Origin: Arthrobacter sp. efr-133-R2A-120
Lineage (GTDB): Bacteria; Actinomycetota; Actinomycetes; Actinomycetales; Micrococcaceae
Direction of reading: 5' to 3'
Assembly: GCF_030209835.1 (NCBI RefSeq)
Contig: NZ_JARVRF010000004.1
Location: 24,222-88,221 of the forward strand
Length of the DNA stretch: 64,000 nucleotides
Shown: in pieces, positions 7,791 to 17,144 of the stretch
How positions within the stretch are numbered: the stretch's first letter is position 1
Layout: every line of letters begins with the position of its first letter
Notes under the pieces: model-generated
Database searches by the model: none
Seen by the model: the letters and a program-made list of their open reading frames with translations, nothing else
What the model was told of the DNA's origin: nothing
Made by a program: the position numbers and the translations under genes

Positions 7791-8261
7791 CTAGTCCACC
7801 GCGGACCGCTTGATGCCCATGTAGGGGGTCCACCATGTGAGGGGCTCCGTGACGGTGAAGCGCCGCCCCGAGATCGAATCCGCTGGAACCCGCACGAAAT
7901 GGTCTTTCTTGCCGGCTTCCCAAGGAAAGAGGGGCAGCGAGAACGAGTTGACGACGTCGTCGATCTGCTTGACCGGCGCCGCTTTGCCGTGGAGCACAAC
8001 ACTCCATGCGACGCCGGTGTCGGCGTCGACGCCGTCCACTTCCATGGCCACCGGGAATTCGCCCAAGGCCGCAGCAAGCTTTGTGCCCGCCCCGGTCCTG
8101 AAGACAACCGTCCCCTGGTCCACGGTGTAATTGATCGGAAAAATGTCAGGGTGGTCTCCGAGCCACACCGCCAGCCTGCCAACGGACACGCCCCTCAGGA
8201 GATTCCAGCATTGCTGCGAATCCAACACCTCGGTGACGGGTTGTGCTGCATCTTTGTCCAT
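7791..8261 (-). CDS. pyridoxamine 5'-phosphate oxidase-like flavin-binding protein
   Basis: Starting at ATG 8261 the protein is 156 residues. It has the split-barrel pattern of the PPOX-like family: LRGVSVGRLAVWLGDHPDIFPINYTVDQGTVVFRTGAGTKL, then a VAWSVVLHGKAAPV strand and the C-terminal WWTPYMGIK. These small proteins bind FMN, F420 or haem and often have redox or protective roles; the exact ligand is not evident. The longer open frame upstream of 8261 is in sequence overlapping the GH4 gene end and is unlikely to be translated. Confidence 0.8.
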   Translation of the reverse strand: MDKDAAQPVTEVLDSQQCWNLLRGVSVGRLAVWLGDHPDIFPINYTVDQGTVVFRTGAGTKLAAALGEFPVAMEVDGVDADTGVAWSVVLHGKAAPVKQIDDVVNSFSLPLFPWEAGKKDHFVRVPADSISGRRFTVTEPLTWWTPYMGIKRSAVD

Positions 8262-8316
8262 GTTGCAGATACTAGGCCTCCGATCCCCCTTGGGACAGGG
8301 TTGCCAGGAAGGGGAC

Positions 8317-9717
8317 TCAGCGCAGGTACTGGAGCTCCTCGAAATGACGGATGTAGTCATCCAGTAGCGCTTCTGCCACCCTGACCGAGTCCACGAGCGG
8401 GTTCATCGCCATCGCCTTGTAGGCAGAGCTCCGGGAACCCGTGAGCGCAGCGTCGATCGTGGCTCGTTCCACCGCCTTGGCGTTGACGACAAGTCCCCGC
8501 GCGTAGTCCGGAAGAGACTTGGCGGGGAGCAAGCGGACTCCGCCGGCGTCCACGAGGCAGGGCGCCTCGATGACGGCGTCAGTATCGAGTTCTGGCAGCG
8601 TGCCCCCATTCGGGACGTTCAGGATCAGGCGGGCCGTTTCCCCCTGGCTGATGGCACGCATGATCGCCAAGGCAACAGCCTCGTAGCCACCGGATACTAG
8701 GTCCTCGGCGTCGCGTTCGAACGTACCGGCTGCCTCCCTGTTGCTCTGCATGTACGTCTCTTCGCGGTCGAGCTTGGTCTTCTCCCAGAGCCTGAGGGCC
8801 GACTTCGACGACGGGAACCCCGGGGCGGGCTCCGCACCGCCGTCGTTCGCTTCCGCCAGCCCGCTGTAGAAGGACGACTGCTGCCGCGCCAAGTAGGCGC
8901 CGCGGGTGGTTTGGGCGCGCCGGTCGGCGTCGAGTGCTTCCCGCCTGAAGTAGTAGTAGTGCAGATACTCGTTGGGAACCGCGCCGAGGGCTTTGATCCA
9001 CGAAGCGCCGAACAGCCGGCCCTCTTCAAAGGACTCGATGGCGCGGTGGTCGGCCAGGAGCCGCGGCAGGACATCCTCGCCGTCGACCACCAGCCCGCGC
9101 AGCCAGCCCAGGTGGTTCAGGCCGATGTAGTCGATCTCCACGGAGCCGTCCCGAAAGGCCGCCCCGCCTCGGTGGATTCCGGCCGCGAGCAAGCATCGCC
9201 TGGCCAGCCCCACCGGCGAATCGCAGATCCCCACCACCTTGTTGCCAAGGACCCGCGTCATGACCTCGGTGATGACCCCGGCCGGATTGGTGAAGTTGAT
9301 GAACCAAGCGTCCGGAGCATGCTTCTTCACCGCCTCGGCGATGTCCAGGACCACGGGAATGGTCCGCAAGGCATAGGAAATCCCGCCGGCACCGACGGTC
9401 TCCTGCCCGATGACACCGTGCGCCAGGGCAATCCGCTCATCGGCGGCGCGCCCCTCCAGGCCACCCACCCGGATGGCGGAGAAGATGAAGTCGGTGCCGG
9501 GCAAGGCGTCCGGCAGTTCCGTGAATATCCTCACCGCAGGTGCGTCGGGCACCCCCTCGGCCATGTCGGCGAGGACCCTGGCCACCACGCCCAGGCGTGC
9601 GGGGTCGGCGTCGAACAGCCTCAGTTCGGTGACCCTGCCGGGCCCATGGTCCGACAGCAGTGCTGAATAGACCAGGGGTACCCGGAATCCCCCGCCGCCC
9701 AGGATGGTGAGGATCAT
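8317..9717 (-). CDS. glycoside hydrolase family 4, 6-phospho-beta-glucosidase type
   Basis: GH4 enzymes cleave phosphorylated glycosides by an NAD- and metal-dependent oxidation-elimination route. The 466-residue protein has the NAD-binding ILGGGGFRVPLVY at its N-terminus, FINFTNPAGVITE, the metal Cys in GICDSP (Cys165) and the metal His in GLNHLGW (His202). The usual metal-site context and length of 6-phospho-beta-glucosidases are kept. It stands 6 bases from kbl on the same strand, although the two functions are unrelated. No PTS gene lies nearby, so the source of its phosphorylated substrate is unknown. Confidence 0.9.
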   Translation of the reverse strand: MILTILGGGGFRVPLVYSALLSDHGPGRVTELRLFDADPARLGVVARVLADMAEGVPDAPAVRIFTELPDALPGTDFIFSAIRVGGLEGRAADERIALAHGVIGQETVGAGGISYALRTIPVVLDIAEAVKKHAPDAWFINFTNPAGVITEVMTRVLGNKVVGICDSPVGLARRCLLAAGIHRGGAAFRDGSVEIDYIGLNHLGWLRGLVVDGEDVLPRLLADHRAIESFEEGRLFGASWIKALGAVPNEYLHYYYFRREALDADRRAQTTRGAYLARQQSSFYSGLAEANDGGAEPAPGFPSSKSALRLWEKTKLDREETYMQSNREAAGTFERDAEDLVSGGYEAVALAIMRAISQGETARLILNVPNGGTLPELDTDAVIEAPCLVDAGGVRLLPAKSLPDYARGLVVNAKAVERATIDAALTGSRSSAYKAMAMNPLVDSVRVAEALLDDYIRHFEELQYLR

Positions 9718-9723
9718 GGGAAC

Positions 9724-10932
9724 TCAGAGCCCCGCGGCTGCGCGGCTCTTCACGAAGGCCTCGACACACGCCTCGACGTCCTCGGAGCTGTGTGCGGCCG
9801 AGAGCTGCACGCGGATCCGGGCAGCTCCCTTGGGCACCACGGGGTAGCTGAACGCCGTGACGAACACTCCATGGTGGAGCATCTCGTCGGCAACCTTCGC
9901 TGCCGCCACGGCGTCGCCGAACATCACCGGAATGATGGCGTGCTCGCCGTCGAGCAGTTCGAAGCCTTCCTCGCTCATGCGGCGCCGGAACAAGGCAGCG
10001 TTCTCGAAGAGCCTGGAGCGGAGCTCGCCCGAACCCTGGACCAGCTCAATGGCCTTGATGGTGGCTGCGACGATTGCCGGGGCCAGGGAGTTGGAGAACA
10101 GGTAAGGGCGGGCCTTCTGGCGCAGCATGGCGACGATTTCGCTGCGGCCGGAGACGTAGCCTCCGGAGGCGCCGCCAAGGGCCTTGCCGAACGTGCCGGT
10201 GTAGATGTCGATCCTGTCCGAAACACCCGCGTGTTCGGGGGTTCCGGCACCGGTGGCTCCCATGAAGCCTACGGCGTGGGAATCGTCCACCATGACCAGC
10301 GCGTCATGCTTTTCGGCGAGATCGCAGATGGCTTCGAGCGGCGCGAGGTAGCCGTCCATGGAGAAGACGCCGTCCGTCACGATGATCTTGCGCCGGGCCG
10401 GTGCCTCGCCGCTTGAGGCCTCGATCAGCTTGGCTTCGAGGTCAGCCATGTCCTGGTTGGCGTAGCGGAAGCGCTTGGCCTTGCTGAGCCGGATGCCGTC
10501 GATGATCGAGGCGTGGTTCAGGGAGTCGGAGATGATGGCGTCCTCGGCCCCGAACAGGGACTCGAAGACACCTCCGTTGGCGTCGAAGCAGCTGGAGAAG
10601 AGGATGGTGTCTTCGGTTCCGAGGAACTGTGAGACCCGGGCCTCGAGCTCAAGGTGGAGGTCCTGGGTGCCGCAGATGAAACGGACGGAGGCCATGCCGA
10701 AGCCGCGCTCGTCCATGGCGGACTTGGCGGCCGCGATGATGTCCGGGTGGTCTGCGAGGCCCAGGTAGTTGTTGGCGCAGAAGTTAAGGACGGTGTTCGC
10801 CGGCTGGCCGAGCTGGCCTGCGGCGATGTGGCTCGCTTGCGGCGAGTCGATGTGGCGTTCGGTCTTGAAGAGGCCTGCGGTCCGGATCTCTTCAAGTTCG
10901 CCTTGCAGCTGGTCTTTGATGCTTGAGTACAT
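9724..10932 (-). CDS. kbl: 2-amino-3-ketobutyrate CoA ligase
   Basis: Kbl converts 2-amino-3-oxobutanoate and CoA to glycine and acetyl-CoA, the second step of threonine degradation. The 402-residue PLP enzyme shows [24 protein letters not shown], the cofactor-binding Asp in [11 protein letters not shown] and the Schiff-base lysine in GTFGKALGG (Lys250). ATG 10932 with AGGAG six bases upstream is preferred to the longer open frame. It follows tdh by 59 bases on the same strand, which supports the assignment over other alpha-oxoamine synthases. Confidence 0.94.
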   Translation of the reverse strand: MYSSIKDQLQGELEEIRTAGLFKTERHIDSPQASHIAAGQLGQPANTVLNFCANNYLGLADHPDIIAAAKSAMDERGFGMASVRFICGTQDLHLELEARVSQFLGTEDTILFSSCFDANGGVFESLFGAEDAIISDSLNHASIIDGIRLSKAKRFRYANQDMADLEAKLIEASSGEAPARRKIIVTDGVFSMDGYLAPLEAICDLAEKHDALVMVDDSHAVGFMGATGAGTPEHAGVSDRIDIYTGTFGKALGGASGGYVSGRSEIVAMLRQKARPYLFSNSLAPAIVAATIKAIELVQGSGELRSRLFENAALFRRRMSEEGFELLDGEHAIIPVMFGDAVAAAKVADEMLHHGVFVTAFSYPVVPKGAARIRVQLSAAHSSEDVEACVEAFVKSRAAAGL

Positions 10933-10991
10933 GGTGGCTCCTGGTACTGGGGTCTTGGGGAGGACTTTACGTTGTCTTAGATTTCGGCGTT

Positions 10992-12038
10992 CTAGAGTTC
11001 GGTCCAGTCGAGGACAACCTTGCCGCCAATGCCGGCGCGCGCGATTTCGAAGCCCTTTTCCCAATCGGTGGCGGACAGCTTGTCCGTGACGACGGCGGAA
11101 ATGTGGCTGTGCAGCACGGGGTTGGAGGACAGCATGGCGCTCATGGCGTACCAGGTTTCGTACATCTCGCGGCCGTAGATGCCCTTGAGGGTCAGCATGT
11201 GCGTGACCACTTTGCCCCAGTCGATGTCGATGGACTGGCTGGGCAAGCCGAGCATGGCGATGCGTCCGCCGTGGTTCATGTTGTTGATCATCTCAGGCAG
11301 GGCCGTGGGATGCCCGGACATTTCCAGGCCGATGTCGAATCCTTCGCGCATGCCGAGCTCGAGCTGGGCGTCCTTGACGCGCATCTTCGACACGTCGACG
11401 GCAAGGTCCACACCCATCTTCCGGGCGAGTTCGAGGCGGGGAGCCGAGACGTCCGTGATGGCGATCTTGCGGGCACCGGCGTGGCGCGCGACGGCGATTG
11501 CCATGAGCCCGATGGGCCCGGCACCTGTGATGAGCACATCCTCGCCGACCAGGGGGAAGCTCAGGGCGGTGTGGACGGCGTTGCCGAAGGGGTCGAAGAT
11601 GGCGCCAAGCTCCGGGGTGACGGAGGGATCGTGGTGGACCCAGACGTTGGTCTCCGGGATGACAACGTATTCGGCGAAGGCGCCGTCTCGCTGCACGCCC
11701 ACGGACACCGTGTGGATGCACATCTGGCGGCGGCCTGCGCGGCAATTGCGGCAGATCCCGCAGACCACGTGGCCTTCACCGGAGACGCGGTCACCTACCT
11801 TGACGTCGCGGACGTCCTCGCCCACAGACACCACTTCGCCGTAGAACTCGTGTCCGGCGATCAAGGGAGTCTCGATGATGCTCTGCGCCCAGGCGTCCCA
11901 GGACTGGATGTGCAGGTCGGTTCCGCAGATGCCGGTGGTCATGACGCGGATCTTGACGTCGCTCGGACCTGCCTCCGGCTCGGGCCGTTCGACGAGTTCA
12001 AAACCAGCGTGGGGACCGGACTTGTAGAGAGCCTTCAT
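10992..12038 (-). CDS. tdh: L-threonine 3-dehydrogenase
   Basis: Tdh oxidises L-threonine to 2-amino-3-oxobutanoate with NAD. The 348-residue medium-chain dehydrogenase has the catalytic zinc ligands Cys38 (GICGTD) and His63-Glu64 (AGHEFYGE), a structural zinc set Cys93, Cys96, Cys99 and Cys107, and the NAD motif [13 protein letters not shown]. The downstream kbl gene confirms the pathway. The gene is divergent from a LysR regulator with 115 bases between start codons. A repeated TTTAGCA element in that interval probably controls both. Confidence 0.95.
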   Translation of the reverse strand: MKALYKSGPHAGFELVERPEPEAGPSDVKIRVMTTGICGTDLHIQSWDAWAQSIIETPLIAGHEFYGEVVSVGEDVRDVKVGDRVSGEGHVVCGICRNCRAGRRQMCIHTVSVGVQRDGAFAEYVVIPETNVWVHHDPSVTPELGAIFDPFGNAVHTALSFPLVGEDVLITGAGPIGLMAIAVARHAGARKIAITDVSAPRLELARKMGVDLAVDVSKMRVKDAQLELGMREGFDIGLEMSGHPTALPEMINNMNHGGRIAMLGLPSQSIDIDWGKVVTHMLTLKGIYGREMYETWYAMSAMLSSNPVLHSHISAVVTDKLSATDWEKGFEIARAGIGGKVVLDWTEL

Positions 12039-12106
12039 GGGTCTTCCTAACTCAAGGGATTGGGCCGTTTGTGTGCCGTTTCACTTCATTGAAGCCCCAC
12101 GGACGG

Positions 12107-12154
12107 TTTAGCACAACTAGGTTTTTCTCAATCAACGATTTAGCATTTGCTAAA
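12107..12154. promoter_or_regulatory. TTTAGCA repeats between tdh and the LysR gene, candidate LysR site
   Basis: TTTAGCA occurs at 12107-12113 and again at 12139-12145, 32 bases apart (about three helical turns). The second copy forms a perfect inverted repeat with TGCTAAA at 12148-12154 over a 2-base spacer, and its last base is the A of the LysR start codon. The spacing and position suit an autoregulating LysR protein that also acts on tdh. This is inferred, not shown. Confidence 0.55.
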
Positions 12155-13110
12155 TGGAAGTACATCAGCTCCAAATGCTCAGGGAACTAGGAGATCTCGG
12201 CAGTGTCAAGGCCGTAGCCGAGACGCTCATGGTCACCCCCTCGGCCGTTTCCCAGCAGCTCGCACTCCTGCAGAAATCGGTGGACGTGCCCCTGACCCGA
12301 AAGGAAGGCCGCGCCCTGGTGCTCACCGATGCGGGCCGGGTCCTCGCCGACGCCGGAGCCGCCGTCGTGAATGCGCTCGCGGACGCCCAGGCGGCGATCG
12401 GCGCTTACCACGACTCCCCGGGCTCCACCGTGACCCTAAGCGCCTTCCACAGTGCGGGGCAGGCCTTGTTCGCTCCACTCGCGGCTTTATTGACGAGCGC
12501 GCGCAATGTCGGTCCGGAAAACAGCGTTCCGCGCGTGAAACTCGCCGACGAAGATGTTGCCCAGGAAGACTTTCCGGGCCTCGCCGCGCGCTACGACCTC
12601 GTGCTGGCGCACCGGATGGAGCACAGCCCCGGGTGGCCCACCGACAAAGTGGCCGTGATCCCGCTCGCCGACGAACCGCTCGACGTCGCGTTGCCTGCCG
12701 GGCACCCGCTCGCGGCGCGCCGCGAACTCAGCCCGGCCGACGTCGTCGGGCAGCCCTGGGTGACCAGCCGCGCCGGATACTCTCCCGCGGATGTGCTGGC
12801 CGCCGTCGTCGCCGTCAGCGGACGGCCCGCGGATGTCCTGCACCGCATCAACGACTATTCCACCGTTGCCTCGCTCGTGGCGGACGGCGGCGCGATAGGT
12901 TTGCTCCCGCGGTTCACCGCCCAGCGCGTGCTGGACGCCGGCGTGGTTCTGCGTCCGCTGGCGGGGGTGAATTCCGTGCGCAAAATCGACATCCTGGCGA
13001 GGCCGGAAACCCTGAAACGGAAATCGGTCATGACGGTCTGCGAAGCGCTGCAGACCGTCATGACCGAACTCGCCGGGGGTACATCACCTGGCGCCTCCCA
13101 GCCCAACTAG
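12154..13110 (+). CDS. LysR-family transcriptional regulator, likely of tdh-kbl
   Basis: The 318-residue protein has the LysR helix-turn-helix at residues 1-60 (LQMLRELGDLGSVKAVAETL, then VTPSAVSQQLALLQ) and the two-lobed co-inducer domain after it. It is transcribed away from tdh, the usual layout for a LysR regulator and its target. No Shine-Dalgarno sequence precedes ATG 12154; the codon is embedded in the inverted repeat at 12139-12154, so a leaderless mRNA or an alternative start is possible. The inducer is unknown, with threonine or a breakdown product the obvious guess. Confidence 0.88.
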   Translation: MEVHQLQMLRELGDLGSVKAVAETLMVTPSAVSQQLALLQKSVDVPLTRKEGRALVLTDAGRVLADAGAAVVNALADAQAAIGAYHDSPGSTVTLSAFHSAGQALFAPLAALLTSARNVGPENSVPRVKLADEDVAQEDFPGLAARYDLVLAHRMEHSPGWPTDKVAVIPLADEPLDVALPAGHPLAARRELSPADVVGQPWVTSRAGYSPADVLAAVVAVSGRPADVLHRINDYSTVASLVADGGAIGLLPRFTAQRVLDAGVVLRPLAGVNSVRKIDILARPETLKRKSVMTVCEALQTVMTELAGGTSPGASQPN

Positions 13111-13166
13111 CTCGCATTTAATGTCGTTATGAGGCCTCAAAACGACAACAACTGCGAGCTACTTGG
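13103..13166. repeat. dispersed palindromic repeat, family 1, copy 1
   Basis: An imperfect 64-base palindrome with outer arms CCAACTAGCTCGCA / TGCGAGCTACTTGG and inner arms around TGAGGCCTCA and GTCGTT/AACGAC. Related copies are at 21496-21559 and 43803-43872. It starts inside the LysR stop region and fills the convergent gap before the Gfo/Idh/MocA gene, where it could also serve as a bidirectional terminator. Confidence 0.8.
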
Positions 13167-13177
13167 GGGCGCGGGCG

Positions 13178-14362
13178 CTAGAGTTCCCGGACCCGGGACG
13201 GTTGGCCTGCGTTGAAATACTCCACGAGCTCTTCGGGCAAGGCCGGAACGAGCTTCGCGCAACCGTCGCCGCGGAGGGACTCGGTGGCAAGCACTCCAGC
13301 GGCCACGGCCTCGCGGGCCGCGATCGGCGAGGTCGCCGTGGTTCCGCCATCCTTGGCGAAGCGCAGGAACTCAGCGATCAGCAAGGGGTCCGCACCGCCA
13401 TGGCCGCCTTCTCCGTCGCGGACCAAGACCTTCTGGTCAGGCTCTGCGAAACCGGAGGTGGTCCTGGTGGTCCATACGTAGATCTGGTCGCCGGCCCCGT
13501 CACCGAAGTTCTCGATCCTGCCTTTGGTGCCGATCACCGTGTAGTTCCGCCAATAGTCCGGGGTGAAGTGGCACTGCTGGTACGAGGCGAGTACACCGTT
13601 GTCCAAGACCATGTTCATCATCGAGATGTCCTCGACGTCGATCGTCTCGGCGAGGTCCGTCTGTTCGGTGGGGGGCCAGTTGTCCACGGAGAACCAATCT
13701 CCCATCCGCCGCCCCGTGTTGTCGCGGCGGGAAGCGACGTCCCCGTACACGGCCAGCTCGCCGATCGCCTGGACCTTGGTGCTGTATCCCCCGGCGAGCC
13801 AGTGGATGACGTCGATATCGTGGGCGCCCTTTTGCAGCAGCAGCCCTGTGGTGTTGGCACGCTGGGCATGCCAATCCTTGAAATAGTAGTCCCCGCCGTT
13901 CCCCACGAAATGCCGGCACCAAACTGCTTTGACGTCACCGATGGTCCCGGCCTGGATGATGTCGCGCATCTGCACCACCACCGGCATGTGCCGCATGTTG
14001 TGGCCCACGTAGAGTCGCGTTCCGGTGTCGAAGGCCGTCTGGAGGATAACGTCGGCTGCTTCGAGCGTGACGTCGAGCGGTTTCTCGCAGAAGGTGGGGA
14101 TGCCGGCTTTGAGCGTCCGGACGGCGACGGCGGCGTGCTGGTTGTCCGGCGTCAGGACCAGGACCGCGTCCAGACCGGAGTCCAACAGGACGTCCAAGTC
14201 GTCGGTGATGACCGCCGTCGGGATCTTCTCGGCCGCGTCTGCCCTGCCGCGCTCGCCCAGATCGCACACGACCGTGACTTCCGAACCGTGGCCGGGCTTG
14301 TGCGCGTGGCGCCACAGTGACGACCGCAAGCCGAATCCGACGATGCCTACTTTGAGGTCCAT
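13178..14362 (-). CDS. Gfo/Idh/MocA-family NAD(P)-dependent oxidoreductase
   Basis: From ATG 14362 (AGGA upstream) the protein has 394 residues. The N-terminal Rossmann fold starts VGIVGFGLRSSLWRHA and carries the family's FCEKPLD motif near residue 95, with the catalytic Lys. The C-terminal domain includes YYFKDWHAQRANTTGLLLQKGAHDID with the typical active-site HD pair. Such enzymes oxidise or reduce sugars, inositols and glycosides; some use bound NAD to remove N-acetylgalactosamine by an elimination mechanism (family GH109). It is the last gene of the ABC/GH123-like operon, 10 bases after the glycosidase, so a sugar substrate is likely. Confidence 0.87.
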   Translation of the reverse strand: MDLKVGIVGFGLRSSLWRHAHKPGHGSEVTVVCDLGERGRADAAEKIPTAVITDDLDVLLDSGLDAVLVLTPDNQHAAVAVRTLKAGIPTFCEKPLDVTLEAADVILQTAFDTGTRLYVGHNMRHMPVVVQMRDIIQAGTIGDVKAVWCRHFVGNGGDYYFKDWHAQRANTTGLLLQKGAHDIDVIHWLAGGYSTKVQAIGELAVYGDVASRRDNTGRRMGDWFSVDNWPPTEQTDLAETIDVEDISMMNMVLDNGVLASYQQCHFTPDYWRNYTVIGTKGRIENFGDGAGDQIYVWTTRTTSGFAEPDQKVLVRDGEGGHGGADPLLIAEFLRFAKDGGTTATSPIAAREAVAAGVLATESLRGDGCAKLVPALPEELVEYFNAGQPSRVREL

Positions 14363-14372
14363 AAGTACTTTC

Positions 14373-16094
14373 CTAACTAGATAAGTTGATGCGCTGGCGT
14401 GTTTGACCCACGCGGTGCGCGACTCCTTGGTTGACCAGCTCGCGAACCCTTCGGTAGTGAAGGGGGTCGTAGCTGAAGCTGTCCATGGCGAGGCTCCCGC
14501 CCGAGCCGTCCGTATCGATGAGGGCGAGCACTTCCTCGCGGCCGGCCAGCTTGGCCAGGAGCGAGAGTGCCCGGTGGTCCCACATGGCCTGGGCGAACAC
14601 CTTGTAACGGATCGATTCCCACGGAACCCCGTCCGGTCCCGGGTAGACCATGAAGGCATCGCCGCCCGGGAAGGCTCCCCCGGCACAGGTGTCCTTGAAC
14701 GGGTCCACGGGCGCCAACGAATGGGCCGTGTTGTAGAAGTTGAATCCCCAATGCAGAAAGCCCGCGCATTCCAGGGCGAAGAGCTGGTGGCCCAACACCC
14801 GGTTTCGCACTGAAGGCATGGAAATGAACCGGTTCGCAACACCGGCGTCCTGGGCGACGCAGTAATAGACCCACAGGTCCTTCACTCCGGCCGCCAGGAA
14901 CGGCGCCACGGCATCGCTTGCCACCACGGGATTCGATACTGCCCCGCTGCTGTAGAACTCGAAGTCGCTCAAGGCGTCAACCACCGTCAGCCCGTCGAGG
15001 AGATCCGCGACGGCGCCCTTTGCCCGTTGGTATCCGGCCAGGGCTTCGGCACCCTCCGGTTCATCCGAAATGTGGAAAATGACCCGGTCAAGCGACCAGT
15101 GCTCCGCCAGAAAGGACCGCAGCGCCGGCAGCAGCTCGGCCATGAGCTCCCGGTACGAGGACGACGTCGACGGCACGTCCCAGCCGAAGCGCCGATCCAG
15201 GCCTTCCGCGGTTTCGACATAGATCGCCGGAGTCGCTTTGGCGCCCCATTGTGTGAACAAGTGGGCGATTTCCAAGTACTGGATTCCATGTTTGGCGCAA
15301 AGGCCCACCCAGCGCAGCAGCTTGCTGAAATCAAAGTGGTAGCCGGAATCTTCGCGGATCCCGATCAGCTGGGTGGGCAGCCGCGTTCCGCCGACGGCCG
15401 TGTCCAGCGGAGGAGTCCACGTGGGTGTCAGCAGCGAGTTTGCTCCCATCCTTGCCGCGGACCCCATGAAGGCATCGATGATCGACCAATGCTCCTCGCT
15501 GAACACGCCGACGCCGTAATGGCTCGCCAGGCCGTCGCAGTGGAACCAGTGGGCGTTCACGATCTCCAGTTCCGGGGCTTGCGGGGGCACCACGGTGACG
15601 CAGATGTGGGTGCTGAAGAGCGTGTTGCCTTCCGCGTCCCGCACCGAGATCCCGAGTTCGTGATCGCCCGCGTGATCCACGGAAGGCACCACGAGGTCGA
15701 TCCATGCCGCGGTCCATTGGCCATAGAGCGGATTGATCAGCCCATCCGGGGCAGGCCGCAAAAGGTCCGGATACAGTCCGGGAGTATCCCGGTCGTAACC
15801 GCCATCATGCTCCGGGAATGCCGCCAATGAACATGGCACCAGCTCAACCTGCGAAATGGAGGTGAATCCTGCCGCCGGACCATCGACTGCAACTTCCAAC
15901 GCCCCGGACAGCCGAAAGTCGTGTTTCATGGGCGGCCGGAGCGCTACCTGGACCGAGGCGGTCTCGCCGGGGAAAACGGACATCGGAATGGTCCTGTCGA
16001 ACGGCCGTGGTGGAACGTCCGGGTAGACCTTTTCCAGGGAGTCCACGAGCACGAACGACCAGCCGTCATCCGGTGCCGGCTTCTGTTCCGTCAA
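14373..16094 (-). CDS. GH123-like glycoside hydrolase (DUF4091 catalytic domain)
   Basis: The 573-residue protein has an N-terminal beta-sandwich (about 1-170) and a C-terminal barrel with the DUF4091/GH123 pattern: FHISDEPEGAEAL carrying the adjacent acid pair Asp344-Glu345, LWVYYCVAQ, and AGFLHWGFNFYN. GH123 enzymes are exo-beta-N-acetylgalactosaminidases that use the 2-acetamido group in catalysis. No signal peptide is seen, so it would act in the cytoplasm on imported oligosaccharide. It starts at TTG 16094 behind AAAGGA and lies between permease and oxidoreductase genes. Activity on GalNAc is inferred from the family only. Confidence 0.82.
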   Translation of the reverse strand: MTEQKPAPDDGWSFVLVDSLEKVYPDVPPRPFDRTIPMSVFPGETASVQVALRPPMKHDFRLSGALEVAVDGPAAGFTSISQVELVPCSLAAFPEHDGGYDRDTPGLYPDLLRPAPDGLINPLYGQWTAAWIDLVVPSVDHAGDHELGISVRDAEGNTLFSTHICVTVVPPQAPELEIVNAHWFHCDGLASHYGVGVFSEEHWSIIDAFMGSAARMGANSLLTPTWTPPLDTAVGGTRLPTQLIGIREDSGYHFDFSKLLRWVGLCAKHGIQYLEIAHLFTQWGAKATPAIYVETAEGLDRRFGWDVPSTSSSYRELMAELLPALRSFLAEHWSLDRVIFHISDEPEGAEALAGYQRAKGAVADLLDGLTVVDALSDFEFYSSGAVSNPVVASDAVAPFLAAGVKDLWVYYCVAQDAGVANRFISMPSVRNRVLGHQLFALECAGFLHWGFNFYNTAHSLAPVDPFKDTCAGGAFPGGDAFMVYPGPDGVPWESIRYKVFAQAMWDHRALSLLAKLAGREEVLALIDTDGSGGSLAMDSFSYDPLHYRRVRELVNQGVAHRVGQTRQRINLSS

Positions 16095-16109
16095 GGCTGT
16101 GATCCTTTC

Positions 16110-16161
16110 CTACGTGAGCTCTACTTGAGTCTCTACTTGGGCTCTACTTGAGCCCTACTTG
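16110..16161. repeat. short tandem repeat carrying the permease stop codon
   Basis: CTACTTG (CTACGTG in the first copy) occurs at 16110, 16121, 16133, 16144 and 16155, at 11-12 base spacing. On the minus strand each unit reads CAAGTAG, and the unit at 16155 supplies the last Lys and TAG of the permease gene. It fills the 60-base gap before the GH123-like gene. Confidence 0.8.
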
Positions 16162-17144
16162 AGTCCCGAGCGGCCGATGCCTGCCATGACGCGCTTCTGC
16201 ATGAGCAGGAACATGATCAGGATCGGCGCCATGGCCATCAGGGATGCCGCCATGAGGATCGGGTAATTGTTGGCGTGCTCACCCTGGAGGTTCGAAAGCC
16301 CGACGCTCAACGGTGCGGCGTTCGCCGTCGACGTCACTACCAAAGGCCATAAGAGGTCGTTCCAGGACCACAGCACAGTGATGATGACGAGGGCCCACAG
16401 GCCGTTGGCCGCGAGTGGCAGCATGACCCGGAAGAAGATCTGGAACGGATTGGCGCCGTCGAGCCGTGCCGCATCTTCGAGTTCGTCCGGGAGCCCCATG
16501 AAAAACTGGCGCATCAGGAACAGGCCGAAAGCGCTGAAGATGCCCGGAGCCACGATGCCGGCAATGCTGTTCAGCCAACCCAGGTTTTGGATGATCTGGT
16601 ACTGCGGGATCAGGAACAACTGGGACGGCACCATGATGATCGACAAGACGACGGCCAGGATGAGCCCTTTGAACCGGAACTGCATCCGCGCGAAGGCGTA
16701 GCCCGCCATCGAGCAGAGGAGCACTTGCCCGATCACCCGGATCACTGTGATTGCTACCGTCACCCAAAGCTGTGAACCGAAATTCATGGAGGTGAAGACG
16801 TCCGCGAAGTTGTGCCATTGGACGACACTCGGCCACAGGGTGGGCGGGGTGCTTTGGACTTCGGCGTTCGTCGAAAGCGACATGACGATCTGGTACAGGA
16901 GCGGGGAGATCATGGCCAACCCGCCAATGCTCAGAACACAGTGCGCCAGGACGTTCGCGCCCTGTTTGCCGCCTTTGGCGCCGTGGCTTTTGGCGCCCCG
17001 GCCCTTGGTCCCGCGGCCCGCGCCGTCGCGATCCGCGCCGTCACGATCCGAGGGTTTGCCCCCGGCGCGAGACGGCCCCGCGGTGGCCACCCCGCTCCGT
17101 CGCGATTCGACGCCGCTTTTTGTGGAGAGCATCGATTCAGACAT
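16155..17144 (-). CDS. carbohydrate ABC transporter permease (MalG type)
   Basis: The 329-residue inner-membrane protein has six predicted helices and the EAA loop EDAARLDGANPFQIFFRVMLPL that docks the ATPase, as in MalG-type (CUT1) permeases. Residues 1-62 form an unusual hydrophilic extension rich in Gly, Arg, Lys and Asp (for example DRDGADRDGAGRG, then KGRGAKSHGAKGG) before the first helix. Its start overlaps the MalF-type gene stop by 8 bases. No ATPase gene is in this operon, so a shared MsiK-like ATPase elsewhere is likely. Confidence 0.9.
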   Translation of the reverse strand: MSESMLSTKSGVESRRSGVATAGPSRAGGKPSDRDGADRDGAGRGTKGRGAKSHGAKGGKQGANVLAHCVLSIGGLAMISPLLYQIVMSLSTNAEVQSTPPTLWPSVVQWHNFADVFTSMNFGSQLWVTVAITVIRVIGQVLLCSMAGYAFARMQFRFKGLILAVVLSIIMVPSQLFLIPQYQIIQNLGWLNSIAGIVAPGIFSAFGLFLMRQFFMGLPDELEDAARLDGANPFQIFFRVMLPLAANGLWALVIITVLWSWNDLLWPLVVTSTANAAPLSVGLSNLQGEHANNYPILMAASLMAMAPILIMFLLMQKRVMAGIGRSGLK

